From contig NC_088873.1 in NCBI RefSeq assembly GCF_032884065.1, forward strand, positions 38,055,823 through 38,119,822: 64,000 nt of DNA. Reading direction: 5' to 3'. The stretch's first letter is position 1, and each line of letters starts with the position of its first letter. Shown here piece by piece: positions 11,103 to 20,687 of the stretch. The DNA is from Artemia franciscana. Taxonomy: Eukaryota; Arthropoda; Branchiopoda; Anostraca; Artemiidae. The notes below the pieces were generated by a model. That model was given only the letters and a program-made list of their open reading frames with translations, did not search any database and had not been told where the DNA came from. The translations under genes were made by a program, and so were the position numbers.

Positions 11103-11275
11103 TACGTGAAACACAATATCGGACGTACGACTACCCATATGAGCTCCACAAGCACTAGTTCTGTCCATGAAATTAATCATCACTTGCTCACACATTTCCC
11201 CATCAACTTTGTACTCTAATAGGAAAAATTCACAAGCTGTCAAGATTGCGGTGGATAGGCTGGTCTCCTAGTAAC
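11103..11275 (-). pseudogene. Open minus-strand segment, possible gene remnant
   Basis: About 57 codons without a stop. The composition is balanced and unlike the low-complexity frames elsewhere (for example INFMDRTSACGAH, then SRTSDIVFHV). It has no start in a good context and no recognised domain. It is listed because it lies just upstream, on the same strand, of the 10,789-11,073 frame. Confidence 0.2.
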
Positions 11276-11859
11276 AGTATTAGTCTTTCTGGGAAGTTTT
11301 CACACTGTGAAGCGTTTGTGTTTCCTGGAGTGTAGCAAGTTGCCAGTTTGTTTGTTTTTTTTGGGGGGGGACCAGACATTTTCAGTGTTCAGTTGATTCA
11401 ACTGGGGTCAAAGAAAATTATTAAGCATCTTAAGATAACGAAATCCTTTCAACGTGACGACCCTTACTTAGTCATCTTCGAAAAAATGGACAGTTAAACC
11501 CCTACTCCAACTTAATCGCCAAAATGTAACTCGGGCTTTTGATTTATTGTGTTGACCCTGATTTTTTATCAAATATCTTGATTAGCCTACGAACACTTTT
11601 GGCTTCATCAGTTTCCACGAAAGTTTCCCCACTTTTGTAGGGATTTTTAACGATCAACACTTGCTGTTCCATACAATATCTTTCCAAGATTATAGCTATA
11701 GACTACAAAGATGAAATTGGAGAACAAAAGCACAACATCAAAAAATTACAAATGGTATGTGTAATAAAAACAACTTGTAAAAACCAACAAATAAAAATAG
11801 ATGGCTTTTCAAATCCTGCGTTCTTTTTTAAACACCCCTTATTTTTTTTAACTAATTCT

Positions 11860-11994
11860 ATGAACAGCAAAAACCAAAAATGGTTAGCTTTTTATGGAGC
11901 TGTGACATCCATCGTGGCCTTGGTTGTGGCGGTCGGTTGTGGCGAAAGAGCATACAAAAAAGGCCGACACACAGATGATATGAAGTTTTTTTAG
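11860..11994 (+). CDS. Small single-span membrane protein candidate
   Basis: The frame could start upstream at 11,752, but the Met at 11,860 gives a compact 44-residue protein: a short polar N-terminus (MNSKNQKW), one hydrophobic helix of about 20 residues (LAFYGAVTSIVALVVAVGCG) and a basic tail (RAYKKGRH). Positive charges after the helix fit an N-out or signal-anchor topology. No homologue was recognised. Together with the ORFs at 9,970 and 12,977 it makes three short frames with a similar hydrophobic-plus-basic plan within 3.3 kb. Confidence 0.3.
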   Translation: MNSKNQKWLAFYGAVTSIVALVVAVGCGERAYKKGRHTDDMKFF

Positions 11995-12976
11995 GCAGGT
12001 TAGCTCAAAAATAAACTGGATTTTAAATTCAGAAACAGTCAATTGCTCCGACTACTAATGTTCATTGCAGAACCAAGCCACCTAAAACTAACACAGCTGC
12101 GGACACTTCTCTACTCAGTCTACTGTAAGGTTTCTCTTCCCCCCCCCCTCGTGAAGTTTCAGTTCATTTTAAATATTTCATTATATCCTTTTTTCATCCC
12201 ATTAAAGGAGAATTTTCTTTTCGTTCGGCACCAGATGAATCGTCAAGAAGAAACAAAATTGCATAATTTTTGATGAAATGAAATCAAAATGACATCCTTT
12301 AGCCGTAAAACTTGTCTTATTCCAGGGCTGTTCAACATCGATTGGAGGTCAATCTGCCCTCCTCTTTAGCTCATAATTTTCCAATCGCTACGAAGCAAAA
12401 TTTAAGAATGGTATTTTGTCCAGCATAGCAGAGCAGTCCTGTAATTGTATCTGTAGAGGAGGTATAAAACTAATTAAATGCTACTATTTGTGTCCAGATT
12501 TTTAAAAGGCTCTGTGTTGTTAAAAATTGGTGAAAAAAGTTTCTCCAGTATGCAAAAAGCAGGCCAAGTTATAAATTCTAAAAAAAACGAAAAGATTTAC
12601 GCTATTATTTTTTTTTCCCCTGAAAGGACTGTCAATATAAAACGAAATGAAACTCATTAAAAAAAAACTTTTCCCACAAAATAAATTTTCAAAGAAAAAT
12701 AAAAACTCCACTCAACCAAAAATAAGCAAAAACAAAGGCAAATAATCTACCAAGTGTAAAACTACAACAAGTCAGCATCGATGAATAAATGAAACCCAAA
12801 ATGAACAGAATTACAATAAATAACCGAGTTCAACTCAAAACGAGCAGAAACTAGCATGAGTAGCTCTCAAAACCATTATGCCTTCCCAAGACCAGAACAT
12901 AATTTGCTAACTAACTAAATAAAAATTATATGTTTTCACTTTTAGAACTTTAATAAGTTAAATATCTGTCCCACAA
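11995..12976. other. No clear gene; a possible short exon only
   Basis: AT-rich sequence with several chance frames in both directions. A 54-nt segment at 12,071-12,124 is bounded by TTCATTGCAG and GTAAGG and is open in two frames, but nothing ties it to a gene (see rejected list). Confidence 0.5.
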
Positions 12977-13171
12977 CTACCGTTTCTTCACGAACGTCGT
13001 TTGGGTTTGATCTGTGAATCTAGCCAATTTCTTCTTAGCAGTGAAAAACATAGAGATACTACCACCAGTAATGAGGAATAAAATAGATACAAGGTCACCT
13101 AGCACAGTAAGACTGGAAGTGCCTACTCCAAGAACAAACCGTTTTACCAATTCGTTCGTTTCTTTATGCAT
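12977..13171 (-). CDS. Small membrane protein candidate, 64 residues
   Basis: ATG at 13,171 followed by a polar start (MHKETNELVKR), two hydrophobic stretches (FVLGVGTSSLTVLGDLVSIL and FLITGGSISMFF) and a basic tail (KKKLARF, then FVKKR). It resembles a small one- or two-span membrane protein. The AT-rich setting makes chance possible, but the composition is more protein-like than in neighbouring frames. Confidence 0.3.
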   Translation of the reverse strand: MHKETNELVKRFVLGVGTSSLTVLGDLVSILFLITGGSISMFFTAKKKLARFTDQTQTTFVKKR

Positions 13172-14284
13172 GTCAGCGTTTAATAAGCTATAGTCTCGTG
13201 TTTTTTTTTTTATTCCTTGTTTTCGTTGTAAGTGTTAGCGCAATTTAGTTGGAATTTTATTCTAAGCTACGATTGCTTGTATAAATAAAGCTTGAGAGTA
13301 AAGAGCTAATGTTTGCTAGGAACCAGAGTCTTCGTATAATTCAGAAAACAAAATTAAATTTGATTTGATACAGTAAATACATACATAAGCAATAACCATT
13401 CTCTTCGAAATTCAAGGAAAACTAAACAAAAACTATAAAGATATTTAACAATAAAGCTTCTCAATGAGAATCAAATGTAAAACCAAAATTGAAACAGTGT
13501 TAGTATTATTACTTCATGGAAGCTCAAAAAGGCTGACTAAAGAAATATTAGTATTATGCAATCGCCAGATTACTCAAAATTTTTGAAGCAACTTGGGATT
13601 TTTTTTTGTAGACACAAATTCAGTATCCCATGACCTGAGAGCGAAATTATCCTGTTCCTTACAAACCTAAAAATTTTGAGATCTTACTTTTGTTTTGAAT
13701 GATTTTTTCCGCTTTTTAGAATGCTCTATATGGGAAACTTCTAAGACCCTCTGCTGCCTAGCAACTGTAAGGTCAGTTATATGCCTATCAACTCTTCTAT
13801 GTTTGTCCTGGTAATGAAATTACCCTATTCTGCTTGTTGGTTTTTACTATTAGTAACGGACGAAGAAAAATTACAATTTCAAAAATTAAAATATATCTTT
13901 AACTTTGGAATGTTTTTTTCTTGGAATTAGTTGTGAGAATTTTAGGGAAATTTTGGCTTAGTGACATGTGACCATAATCATTTTATAAATGGTTTTATCT
14001 TCCATTCTAGATTCCTCCATTCATATGCTCCCTCTTCACCTGAATCTGTTCAAAGTATTCCACTTAACTCCCTCCTATGAAATTCTAGTTTTCTCTCTAT
14101 TATATCTCTTTGAATTCTTCTTACCCTATTCGAGGAAGCCCTTGATTTCCCTTGGTCCTTTAGAAGAACAAAAAGAAAGATTTTGGTTATTTACCATTCT
14201 TCGTTCGTAAAACTTGACTTATTCGTCTTAACCCTTACTTCAAAATAGGCCTAAAAAGTGGAATATAACATTTTTGGTGTGGTT
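13172..14284. other. Non-coding sequence, no gene seen
   Basis: AT-rich sequence without recognised motifs. The frame at 13,989-14,210 is low-complexity Phe/Leu-rich translation of T-rich DNA. Confidence 0.5.
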
Positions 14285-14585
14285 TCTTGTTTGATTTGTA
14301 GTTATTCAAACGAGTTCCTCAAACCACCTTTAGACAATTCCTCTGAAAAGCATTTTGCATATCTTCCTCAGTCTTTCAAAGCATCCACATTTCAAGGATA
14401 TACTGCATTTTTATCATTATTGTGACTTTCAGTATCCTAATAGTAGTTTGAGGACTTATCTTCCAAATTTTTTCCCAAAAAAATGTCCATTTCTTGGCTA
14501 TTCTACTTTTTACCTGTTTACTGTAGCCATCATCTTCTACAATGCTTTGTGAATAAGTGAAGTTGTCCAGATTTTCATTTAGGAT
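14285..14585 (-). pseudogene. Degraded LINE fragment
   Basis: The order of landmarks (CTTTAGACAATTCCTCTG, then ATATCTTCCTCAG, ACATTTCAAGG, ACTGCATTTTTAT, GAATAAGTGAAGTTG) follows the minus-strand LINE remnant at 2,840-3,178, with heavy divergence. No frame survives. Confidence 0.45.
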
Positions 14586-14734
14586 GTATGCTTGAGGCGA
14601 AACTTTATTTAAAAGAATTCATTTTACATAGCTGTCATATATGCATTCATCACACATACATGATACATACCGTAGATAAATACATCAATCGATAAATCAT
14701 AGAACTGTCATGCATATATAGCCCATACATACAA

Positions 14735-14827
<93 letters not shown>

Positions 14828-14836
14828 TATATATCT
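14735..14836. repeat. (AT)n microsatellite
   Basis: About 100 bp of almost uninterrupted AT repeats ending directly at the 5' end of the Helitron (TCTATATATATAAAAATAAG). Helitrons insert between A and T, so an AT array is a natural landing site. Confidence 0.9.
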
Positions 14837-14888
14837 TCTATATATATAAAAATAAGTTGTCTGTCTGTGTGTCTGTCTGTGGATCAGG

Positions 14889-14960
14889 TGACGTCATGTT
14901 TCTGTGTTGACTGACGTCATGAAATTAGTTATGGTCATTTTTGCTTTGACGGTGACGTCA
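14889..14960 (+). promoter_or_regulatory. Three CRE octamers upstream of the Helitron ORF
   Basis: TGACGTCA is exact at 14,889-14,896, 14,912-14,919 and 14,953-14,960, just before the ATG at 15,002. The first two, within GGTGACGTCATGTTTCTGTG, recur at 47,691/47,714 and 48,403/48,426. Binding by an ATF/CREB-type bZIP factor is inferred from the motif only. Confidence 0.6.
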
Positions 14961-15001
14961 TTCAAGATATTTAAGACATATGTTCACGTAGAAATCTATT
15001 A

Positions 15002-17335
15002 ATGTTTAAGTTTACAATGACTGATGAACTTACCATGGCAAAAGCCGATGAAGATGCTCAAAGAGTCTATGCCAAAAAACTTGCTGCTGATAGAGAAAGT
15101 CAGAAAAGAAAGCGTGCCGAGGAACTACCAGAGCAACGCGAAAGCAGACTTGCTGCTAAAAGAGAAAGTGAAAAAAGAAGGCGTGCCGAGGAATCAAAAG
15201 AACAGCAAGTAAACAGGCTTGAGGCTGATAGAGAAAGAAAGAACAGAAAGCGTTCCGAGGAATCAAAAGAACAGCAAGGAAACAGGCTTGAGGCTGATAG
15301 AGAAAGAAAGAACAGAAAGCTTGCCGAGGAACTACCAGAGCAACGCGGAAGCAGACTTGCTGCTAAAAGAGAAAGTGAAAAAAGAAGGTGTGCCGAGGAA
15401 TTACAAGAACAGCAAGAAATCAGGCTTGCTGCTGATAGAGAAAGTAAGAAAAGAAAGCGTGCCAAGGAATCACAAGAACAGCAAGAAATCAGGCTTGCTG
15501 CTGATAGAGAAAGTAAGAAAAGAAAGCGTGCCGAGGAATCAGAGCAACCTGAAAGTTATCGCCTGGCATTCAGGTACAACCCAGTCGATGACTATAGCTT
15601 GAGTAGATGTGTTCAAATCGGGACAATGTCTAAAATTTGTCCCTATTGCAAGGCCTTGAAATTCAATGGTGAAACAATGGGAATGTGTTGCGCCTCAGGA
15701 AAAGTTAAACTTCCTCTATTGGCTGCACCACCAGAGCCATTGAAGACTTTCCTTACTGGAACTACGTCAGAATCTAAGCGTTTTTTGTCAAAAATCAGAA
15801 AATACAACTCATGTTTCCAAATGACGTCGTTTGGAGCCCAAATCGAAAATCCAGATCAATTTATGTCTACTTTCAAAGTAAAAGGGCAAACTTATCATAG
15901 AGCAGGGTCCCTTCTACCATTCTCAGGCGAGAATCATAAATATTTACAATTGTACTTCATCAGTGATAGAAATTCTGAATTGAATGCACGTTGCGAAATT
16001 TCTCCCAACGTTGAAAGGACAATCGTTTCCCAATTGCAACATCTTTTCCACGAAAATAATAATTTAGTGCGTCTGTTCAAAAAAGCCATCGATTTGATGC
16101 CTACTGATACGCATAAAATTGTTATTTCCGCTGACAAAACGCCTCCTGGCCAACATGTGCGTAGATACAATGCTCCAACTATCGACGAAGTGGCAATCGT
16201 TATGGTCGGTGATCAGTTTTTACCTCGAGATATTATTCTTCATAAGCGAAACGCTCAGTTGTTAAGAATTGCTGAAACTCATCGATGCTACGATGCCCTA
16301 CAATATCCTATCATTTTTTGGGATGGAGCCGACGGCTATCACTTTAATATTAAATTGATGAATCCAGCCACTAACAAAGAAATGAATAAGAAATGCAGTG
16401 CAATGCATTATTATTCCTATAGACTAATGATTCGGCAGGATGAAGAAAATTATATTTTAAAATGCCGTGAATTGTTTCACCAATTCGTCGTTGATATGTA
16501 TGCTAAAATTGAATCAGAACGTTTGCTATATATCCGCCTGAATCAGACCAAGCTCCGCTCTGAACAATACATTCATTTGCGAGATGCAGTTATAAATGAC
16601 GGTAATACCACAAACGTTGGAAGATTAACAATTTTATCTTCGTCATATGCTGGCAGTCCCCGTCATATGCATGAATATGCTCAAGATGCTATTGCGCATG
16701 TTCGTCTCTATGGTCGTCCAGATTTATTTATTACATTTACATGTAATCAATCTTGGGACGAGATACTGCAGCTTTTACTTCAAGGACAATCGGCGGTTCG
16801 TAGGCATGACATTACGGCCCGTGTCTTCCGGCAAAAGTTGAAATCACTGATAAACTACATTGTAAAACTTGAAGTGTTTGGGTCAGTGCGATGCTGGATG
16901 TACTCAGTGGAATGGCAAAAACGAGGTTTGCCACACGCACATATACTAATCTGGCTACATAAAAAAATTACTTCGAACGAAATTGATGATGTGATTACCG
17001 CTGAAATACCTGATAAAAATGTCGATAAGGGGTTACATGATATTATTGTAAAAAATATGATACATGGACCTTGCGGTGCACTGAACGAAAATTCACCATG
17101 CATGGCCAAAGGAAGGTGCACAAAGCAATATCCTCGACTTTTAGTATCAAACACAATTACTGGCAATGATGGTTACCCACAATATAGAAGAAGATCTACT
17201 GAAGATGGCGGTAAAACAGCAATAATAAAGAAGCGTAACGGTACCACCATCGAAGTAGATAACCAGTGGGTTGTTCCATATTCCCCATTATTATCAAAAA
17301 CATTTAATGCATACATGGACCTTGCGGTGCACTGA
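15002..17335 (+). pseudogene. Helitron Rep protein, N-terminal part, ended by a frameshift
   Basis: 777 codons. Residues about 25-185 are seven tandem 23-residue charged repeats (RESKKRKRAEESQEQQE type), likely coiled coil. Next comes a Cys cluster (CPYCKALKFN, then MCCASGK) that could bind zinc. The Helitron_like_N region follows (YHRAGSLLPF, GRLTILSSSYAGSPRHMHEY, GRPDLFITFTCN). The HUH motif of the rolling-circle nuclease is at GLPHAHILIWL, with His 645 and His 647. The frame then runs into a 251-bp tandem duplication and ends in NAYMDLAVH-stop, before the catalytic tyrosines. Known Helitron transposases join Rep and a PIF1-family helicase in one protein of over 1,400 residues, so this is about half. 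Confidence 0.88.
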
Positions 17336-17562
17336 ACGAAAATTCACCATGCATGGCCAAAGGAAGGTGCACAAAGCAATATCCTCGACTTTTAGTATCA
17401 AACACAATTACTGGCAATGATGGTTACCCACAATATAGAAGAAGATCTACTGAAGATAGCGGTAAAACAGCAACAATAAAGAAGCGTAACGGTACCACCA
17501 TCGAAGTAGATAACCAGTGGGTCGTTCCATATTCCCCATTATTATCAAAAACATTTAATGCA
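17061..17562 (+). repeat. 251-bp tandem duplication inside the Helitron Rep gene
   Basis: The segment starting TACATGGACCTTGCGGTGCA at 17,061 starts again at 17,312, and the copies stay almost identical through TTATCAAAAACATTTAATGCA. A period of 251 is not a multiple of three, so it shifts the frame and ends the Rep ORF. High identity shows that the event is recent relative to the other decay. Confidence 0.9.
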
Positions 17563-18036
17563 CACATAAATGTTGAATACTGTAACTCCGTAAAGGCAAT
17601 CAAATACATATGTAAATACGTCAACAAAGGCAGTGACATGGCAGTTTTTGGCTTGCAGCCCGAAATCAAAGATTTCGATGAAATCGTACAATATCAGGCT
17701 GGAAGATACATAAGCAGTAATGAAGCTGTTTGGCGAATTCTTTCATTTCCGATACATGAACGTAGTCCAGCTGTTGTTCACTTAGCGGTACATTTACAGA
17801 ATGGTCAACGTGTTTATTTCACGGAAACCAACGTGCAACAAAGAGTCCTGAATCCACCGGATACAACATTAACAGCTTTTTTTCGCTTTGCAAAAATGAT
17901 TCTTTTGCAAAAAAACTGCTGTATACTGAAGTGCCTTCGTATTACACGTGGAATACTAAAAATAAAGTATTTGAACGTCGAAAACAGGGTAAGTCAGTCG
18001 CCGGCCAACCTACCATCTTCAAAGATACCACGATAG
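17353..18036 (+). pseudogene. Helitron Rep, catalytic-tyrosine segment
   Basis: This frame continues the Rep domain in the second duplicate copy. KAIKYICKYVNKGSD carries the two tyrosines (Y-x3-Y, codons at 17,605 and 17,617) that perform strand cleavage in two-Tyr Helitron Reps. It runs on through EIVQYQAGRYISSNEAVWRI and HLAVHLQNGQRVYF, both typical of the family. At about 17,884, after TTTTTTTCG, the frame slips by one base and the true continuation moves to the next frame. Confidence 0.85.
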
Positions 18037-18860
18037 GAAGACTCTACACCGTTCAACCCAATCAACATGAATGCTTCTTTCTACGCCTGCTTTTGGTGAA
18101 TGTACCCGGTCCGACATCCGTTGAGTATTTGAGGACTGTAAATGGTACTATACATGACACTTACCGTAGTGCATGCCAAGCTCTGAATTTATTGGAGAAT
18201 GACCAACACTGGGATAACTGCATCAATGACGCGTGCGAAACGTCAACCCCAAGTCAAATTCGTGCATTGTTTGGCATCATTTTAACAACTTGCTCTCCAT
18301 CAGCTCCTACAGAGTTATGGGAAAAATATAAGTCAAAAATGTCCGAAGATATACTCCATCGAAAACAGTTAGAGACGTCAGATATGACTTTTGATTTTAC
18401 ATCAGAAATTTATAACTACACTTTAGTTGTTATAGAAGATTTGTGCGTACGTATGGCAAACAAACCTCTTCAGGATTTAGGAATGCCTTCACCTAACCGT
18501 ATCGCTGCTGTTTCGACATGTGTAGAATTGGATCGTGAACAAAATTACAGTACGAGTGATCTATTGTCGTATGTACAAAATAACATTTCCAAGTTAACGT
18601 CGGAACAAAAAGACATTTATGATACGATAATGCATTTTGTCGATAACAACGTTGGAGAAATTTTCTTTTTGGATGCGCCAGGAGGTACTGGTAAAACGTT
18701 TGTTCTGGCATCAATTCGATCAAAAAATGATATAGCATTTGCAATTGCGTCGTCCGGAATAGCCGCAACATTGCTGCCTGGTGCAACTAATAAAGGAAAC
18801 TATGGTATGGAGATGCGTCCTCAATGTTTGACATCAAAGTTGACACTCTTGCTTCGATGA
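17886..18860 (+). pseudogene. Helitron PIF1-like helicase, N-terminal part, truncated
   Basis: From CTTTGCAAAAATGATTC the frame gives FAKKLLYTEVPSYYTWN, the conserved linker of Helitron proteins, then the pre-helicase region and LTSEQKDIYDTIMHF (motif Q region). Walker A is FLDAPGGTGKTFVL (GGTGKT codons at 18,681-18,698), followed by SSGIAATLLPG. The next expected helicase motifs (Walker B DE and motifs III-VI) are absent; after 18,800 the sequence no longer matches and a stop comes at 18,858. The enzyme could not be active. Confidence 0.85.
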
Positions 18861-18870
18861 CATGGTTTTG

Positions 18871-19229
18871 AAAAACAGTTAGTGCTGTACACTTGTGAAG
18901 TTTGAAAGTATATCTTGGGTAGTCTCGTCTAAAATTTGAGTATTTTTCATTCTTTTGACGGAAGTAAACTTTTTAAACTTTTCATTGTGCTCAAATGCTG
19001 ATGTAGCCTATTTTTTCTCCGTTGACAATGAGACGCTAATATCGAGATTTAGCTAGCCCTAATTTGAGCCACTCATGTTTCTCACGGAATTTCCTGGTTG
19101 GCTGAAAAACTATGAAAAGTTCTGATTGGCTTGGTGCAAGTAAAATCTTAGTGTGAATAGGTTTAATAATAAGTAATTAGGAATTCCATAATTACATAAT
19201 TGCGTAATTCAATGCAGGTTTAGAAACAA
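18871..19229. other. Non-coding sequence, no gene seen
   Basis: Sequence after the truncated Helitron. No 3' hairpin, no ORF and no recognised repeat. Confidence 0.5.
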
Positions 19230-20215
19230 TAGGTGAATAAAGTTTAATATTAGCTTTAAAAGACAAGAACCTGAGAAAATTTTATTAATTAACAAAAGAG
19301 AGAAAAACCACCTAAAAGTATCAATTGATCTCGGTGAAAATCAATACATCAGATTGAGCATATCAGAGAACCCTACTGTAAAGATTTTAAGCTCTTATAT
19401 ACAAGTTGAAGGATTTTGCGGTTATTTTCCAAAAGAAAGATCATGGATGCGTGTTTCATGTTTTTGTTATGTTTTTCCCAGGGGTGACTGCATTTAACCA
19501 ATGTGCCTAGGATATCGGGAGAGGACTCATTACATCGAAAATCAAATGTTCTAGCGTTTAGAGTGACCAATAGGTTGAAGGATAGCTGGCCCCCCCCTTC
19601 CACGTCCTCTCTACTCCAAAGTTGTTCGGTATAAATATTGTTATAGCATTTTATCTATCATAGTTGAAAGGTTGAGTAACTATCCCTTTGGGGATAGTAT
19701 GACAACTTCCCCACCCCTACAGTCCCTATAGAAACGGCTTTAAGTTACAAAACTTACCCATTGTTTAATATTTTTCAACTATGATGGTATTGTCTGGAGG
19801 GATTCTTACAGAGAAGTTTTCATTGAGTGGAGGCAATTCATGAATGTTTCTTTAATCGTTGTTTGTTTGAAAAACGATTAGGAATAAACAAAAACAAATT
19901 ACTTTAACTGAAAGTAAGGAACAACATTAAAAATCAAAACGAAAAGAAATCATTCCGTATATGAAGTGGTTGATCTCCTGCTCAATACCTTGCTTTTTAC
20001 GCTAAAGTTTGACTGTTTTTGTCCCAATTCCATAGGAACAACTCCTGAAACTCAAGGGCTGTTTGATTTGAATTAGGAAGACTTTCTAAAAGTGCCAAAA
20101 AACGTTCTTGTGACGAGCACGGTCTTGAGGAAGAGGGCAACGCCTTTATTTACGAAAGAATTTCTGTTTGCTTTGAGTTTTGATGTTGCTCCTTTCAGTA
20201 AAAAAAAAAATTATT
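19230..20215 (+). repeat. R1 plus fold-back element, older copy
   Basis: It carries the R1 landmarks in order (GAACCTGAGAAAATTTTATT, GAGAACCCTACTGTAAAG, CCCAGGGGTGACTGC) and then the fold-back arms (ACTGAAAGTAAGGAACAACATT at about 19,910; TTTGAGTTTTGATGTTGCTCC at about 20,175). It is more diverged than the copies at 3-6 kb and 59-62 kb. It lies just upstream of the first recognisable Nup160 exon. Confidence 0.6.
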
Positions 20216-20386
20216 ATGAAAGAGTAATGGCTGTTTAAGAAACAGGCGACATAAATATATAAAATTATTGATAAAATCTTGGTCGGGTATTCTTTTAAGC
20301 TGTTTTTATCTGACCACCTAAAAAATTTGAGAGACTTTTAAAAGAGTTAAAAAAAACTTTTTTTACCATTAAAGATTTCTTTTCAG

Positions 20387-20687
20387 TCAACATTGTGGTG
20401 CAATTTATTTTGGTCATGTTTGGCCTTGGGACAGAACGCCGAAGCTCACTCTGCCCTCGTGTTGAATCCTGACAAATCTCAAATAAGTGACCTTCTATGC
20501 TCATTTCTATTTGACCTACTAGAACGAGGCAATGCCAAAGAGCTGCTAAACTACTCTTACAGTGGAATGGAAAGCTGCATATTTGAGTATATGCTTTCAC
20601 TTGCTAGATCATTAACTATTGGTGAAGCAAAGGACTATTATAACTTTCTTTACTCTTTGAATATTACGAAGAATAACCCTTAACAAG
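20387..20687 (+). CDS. NUP160: Nup160 homologue, exon a (in-frame stop near its end)
   Basis: The acceptor TTTTCAG ends at 20,386 and the donor GTAAGC starts at 20,688. The 301-nt exon in phase 0 encodes an alpha-solenoid segment: LGQNAEAHSALVLNPD, LLERGNAKELLNY, then KDYYNFLYSLNITKNN. This matches the helical C-terminal half of Nup160, a scaffold subunit of the nuclear-pore Y (Nup107-160) complex, notably the YY-x-x-LY-A/S-x-x-I block. Three codons from the end, at 20,681-20,683, stands a TAA where the family has a basic residue. The last base plus the first two of exon b give Ala, the expected residue, so the splice prediction is sound and the stop is real in this sequence. Upstream exons were not found. 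Confidence 0.8.

Larger units (their letters stand above)
14837..18870 (+). mobile_element. Helitron, 5' end present, coding region broken, 3' end missing
   Basis: The 5' end TCTATATATATAAAAATAAG followed by GTTGTCTGTCTG matches other Helitron-type starts in this window at 47,651 and 40,664 (reverse). A short leader with three CRE octamers leads into a Rep/helicase coding region in three frames (15,002-17,335, 17,353-18,036 and 17,886-18,860). The helicase stops soon after its Walker A motif. No 3' hairpin with CTAGT is found before the R1 repeat at 19.2 kb. The copy is therefore an immobile, 3'-truncated relic. Confidence 0.85.

Noticed and set aside
12071-12124. 54-nt exon-like segment between TTCATTGCAG and GTAAGG
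   Set aside because: Open in two frames and well bordered, but neither translation resembles Nup160 or another family I know, and no partner exon in phase was seen.
15100-15465. Ser/Leu-rich minus-strand frame opposite the Helitron charged repeats
   Set aside because: Shadow of the 69-bp coding repeats on the other strand.
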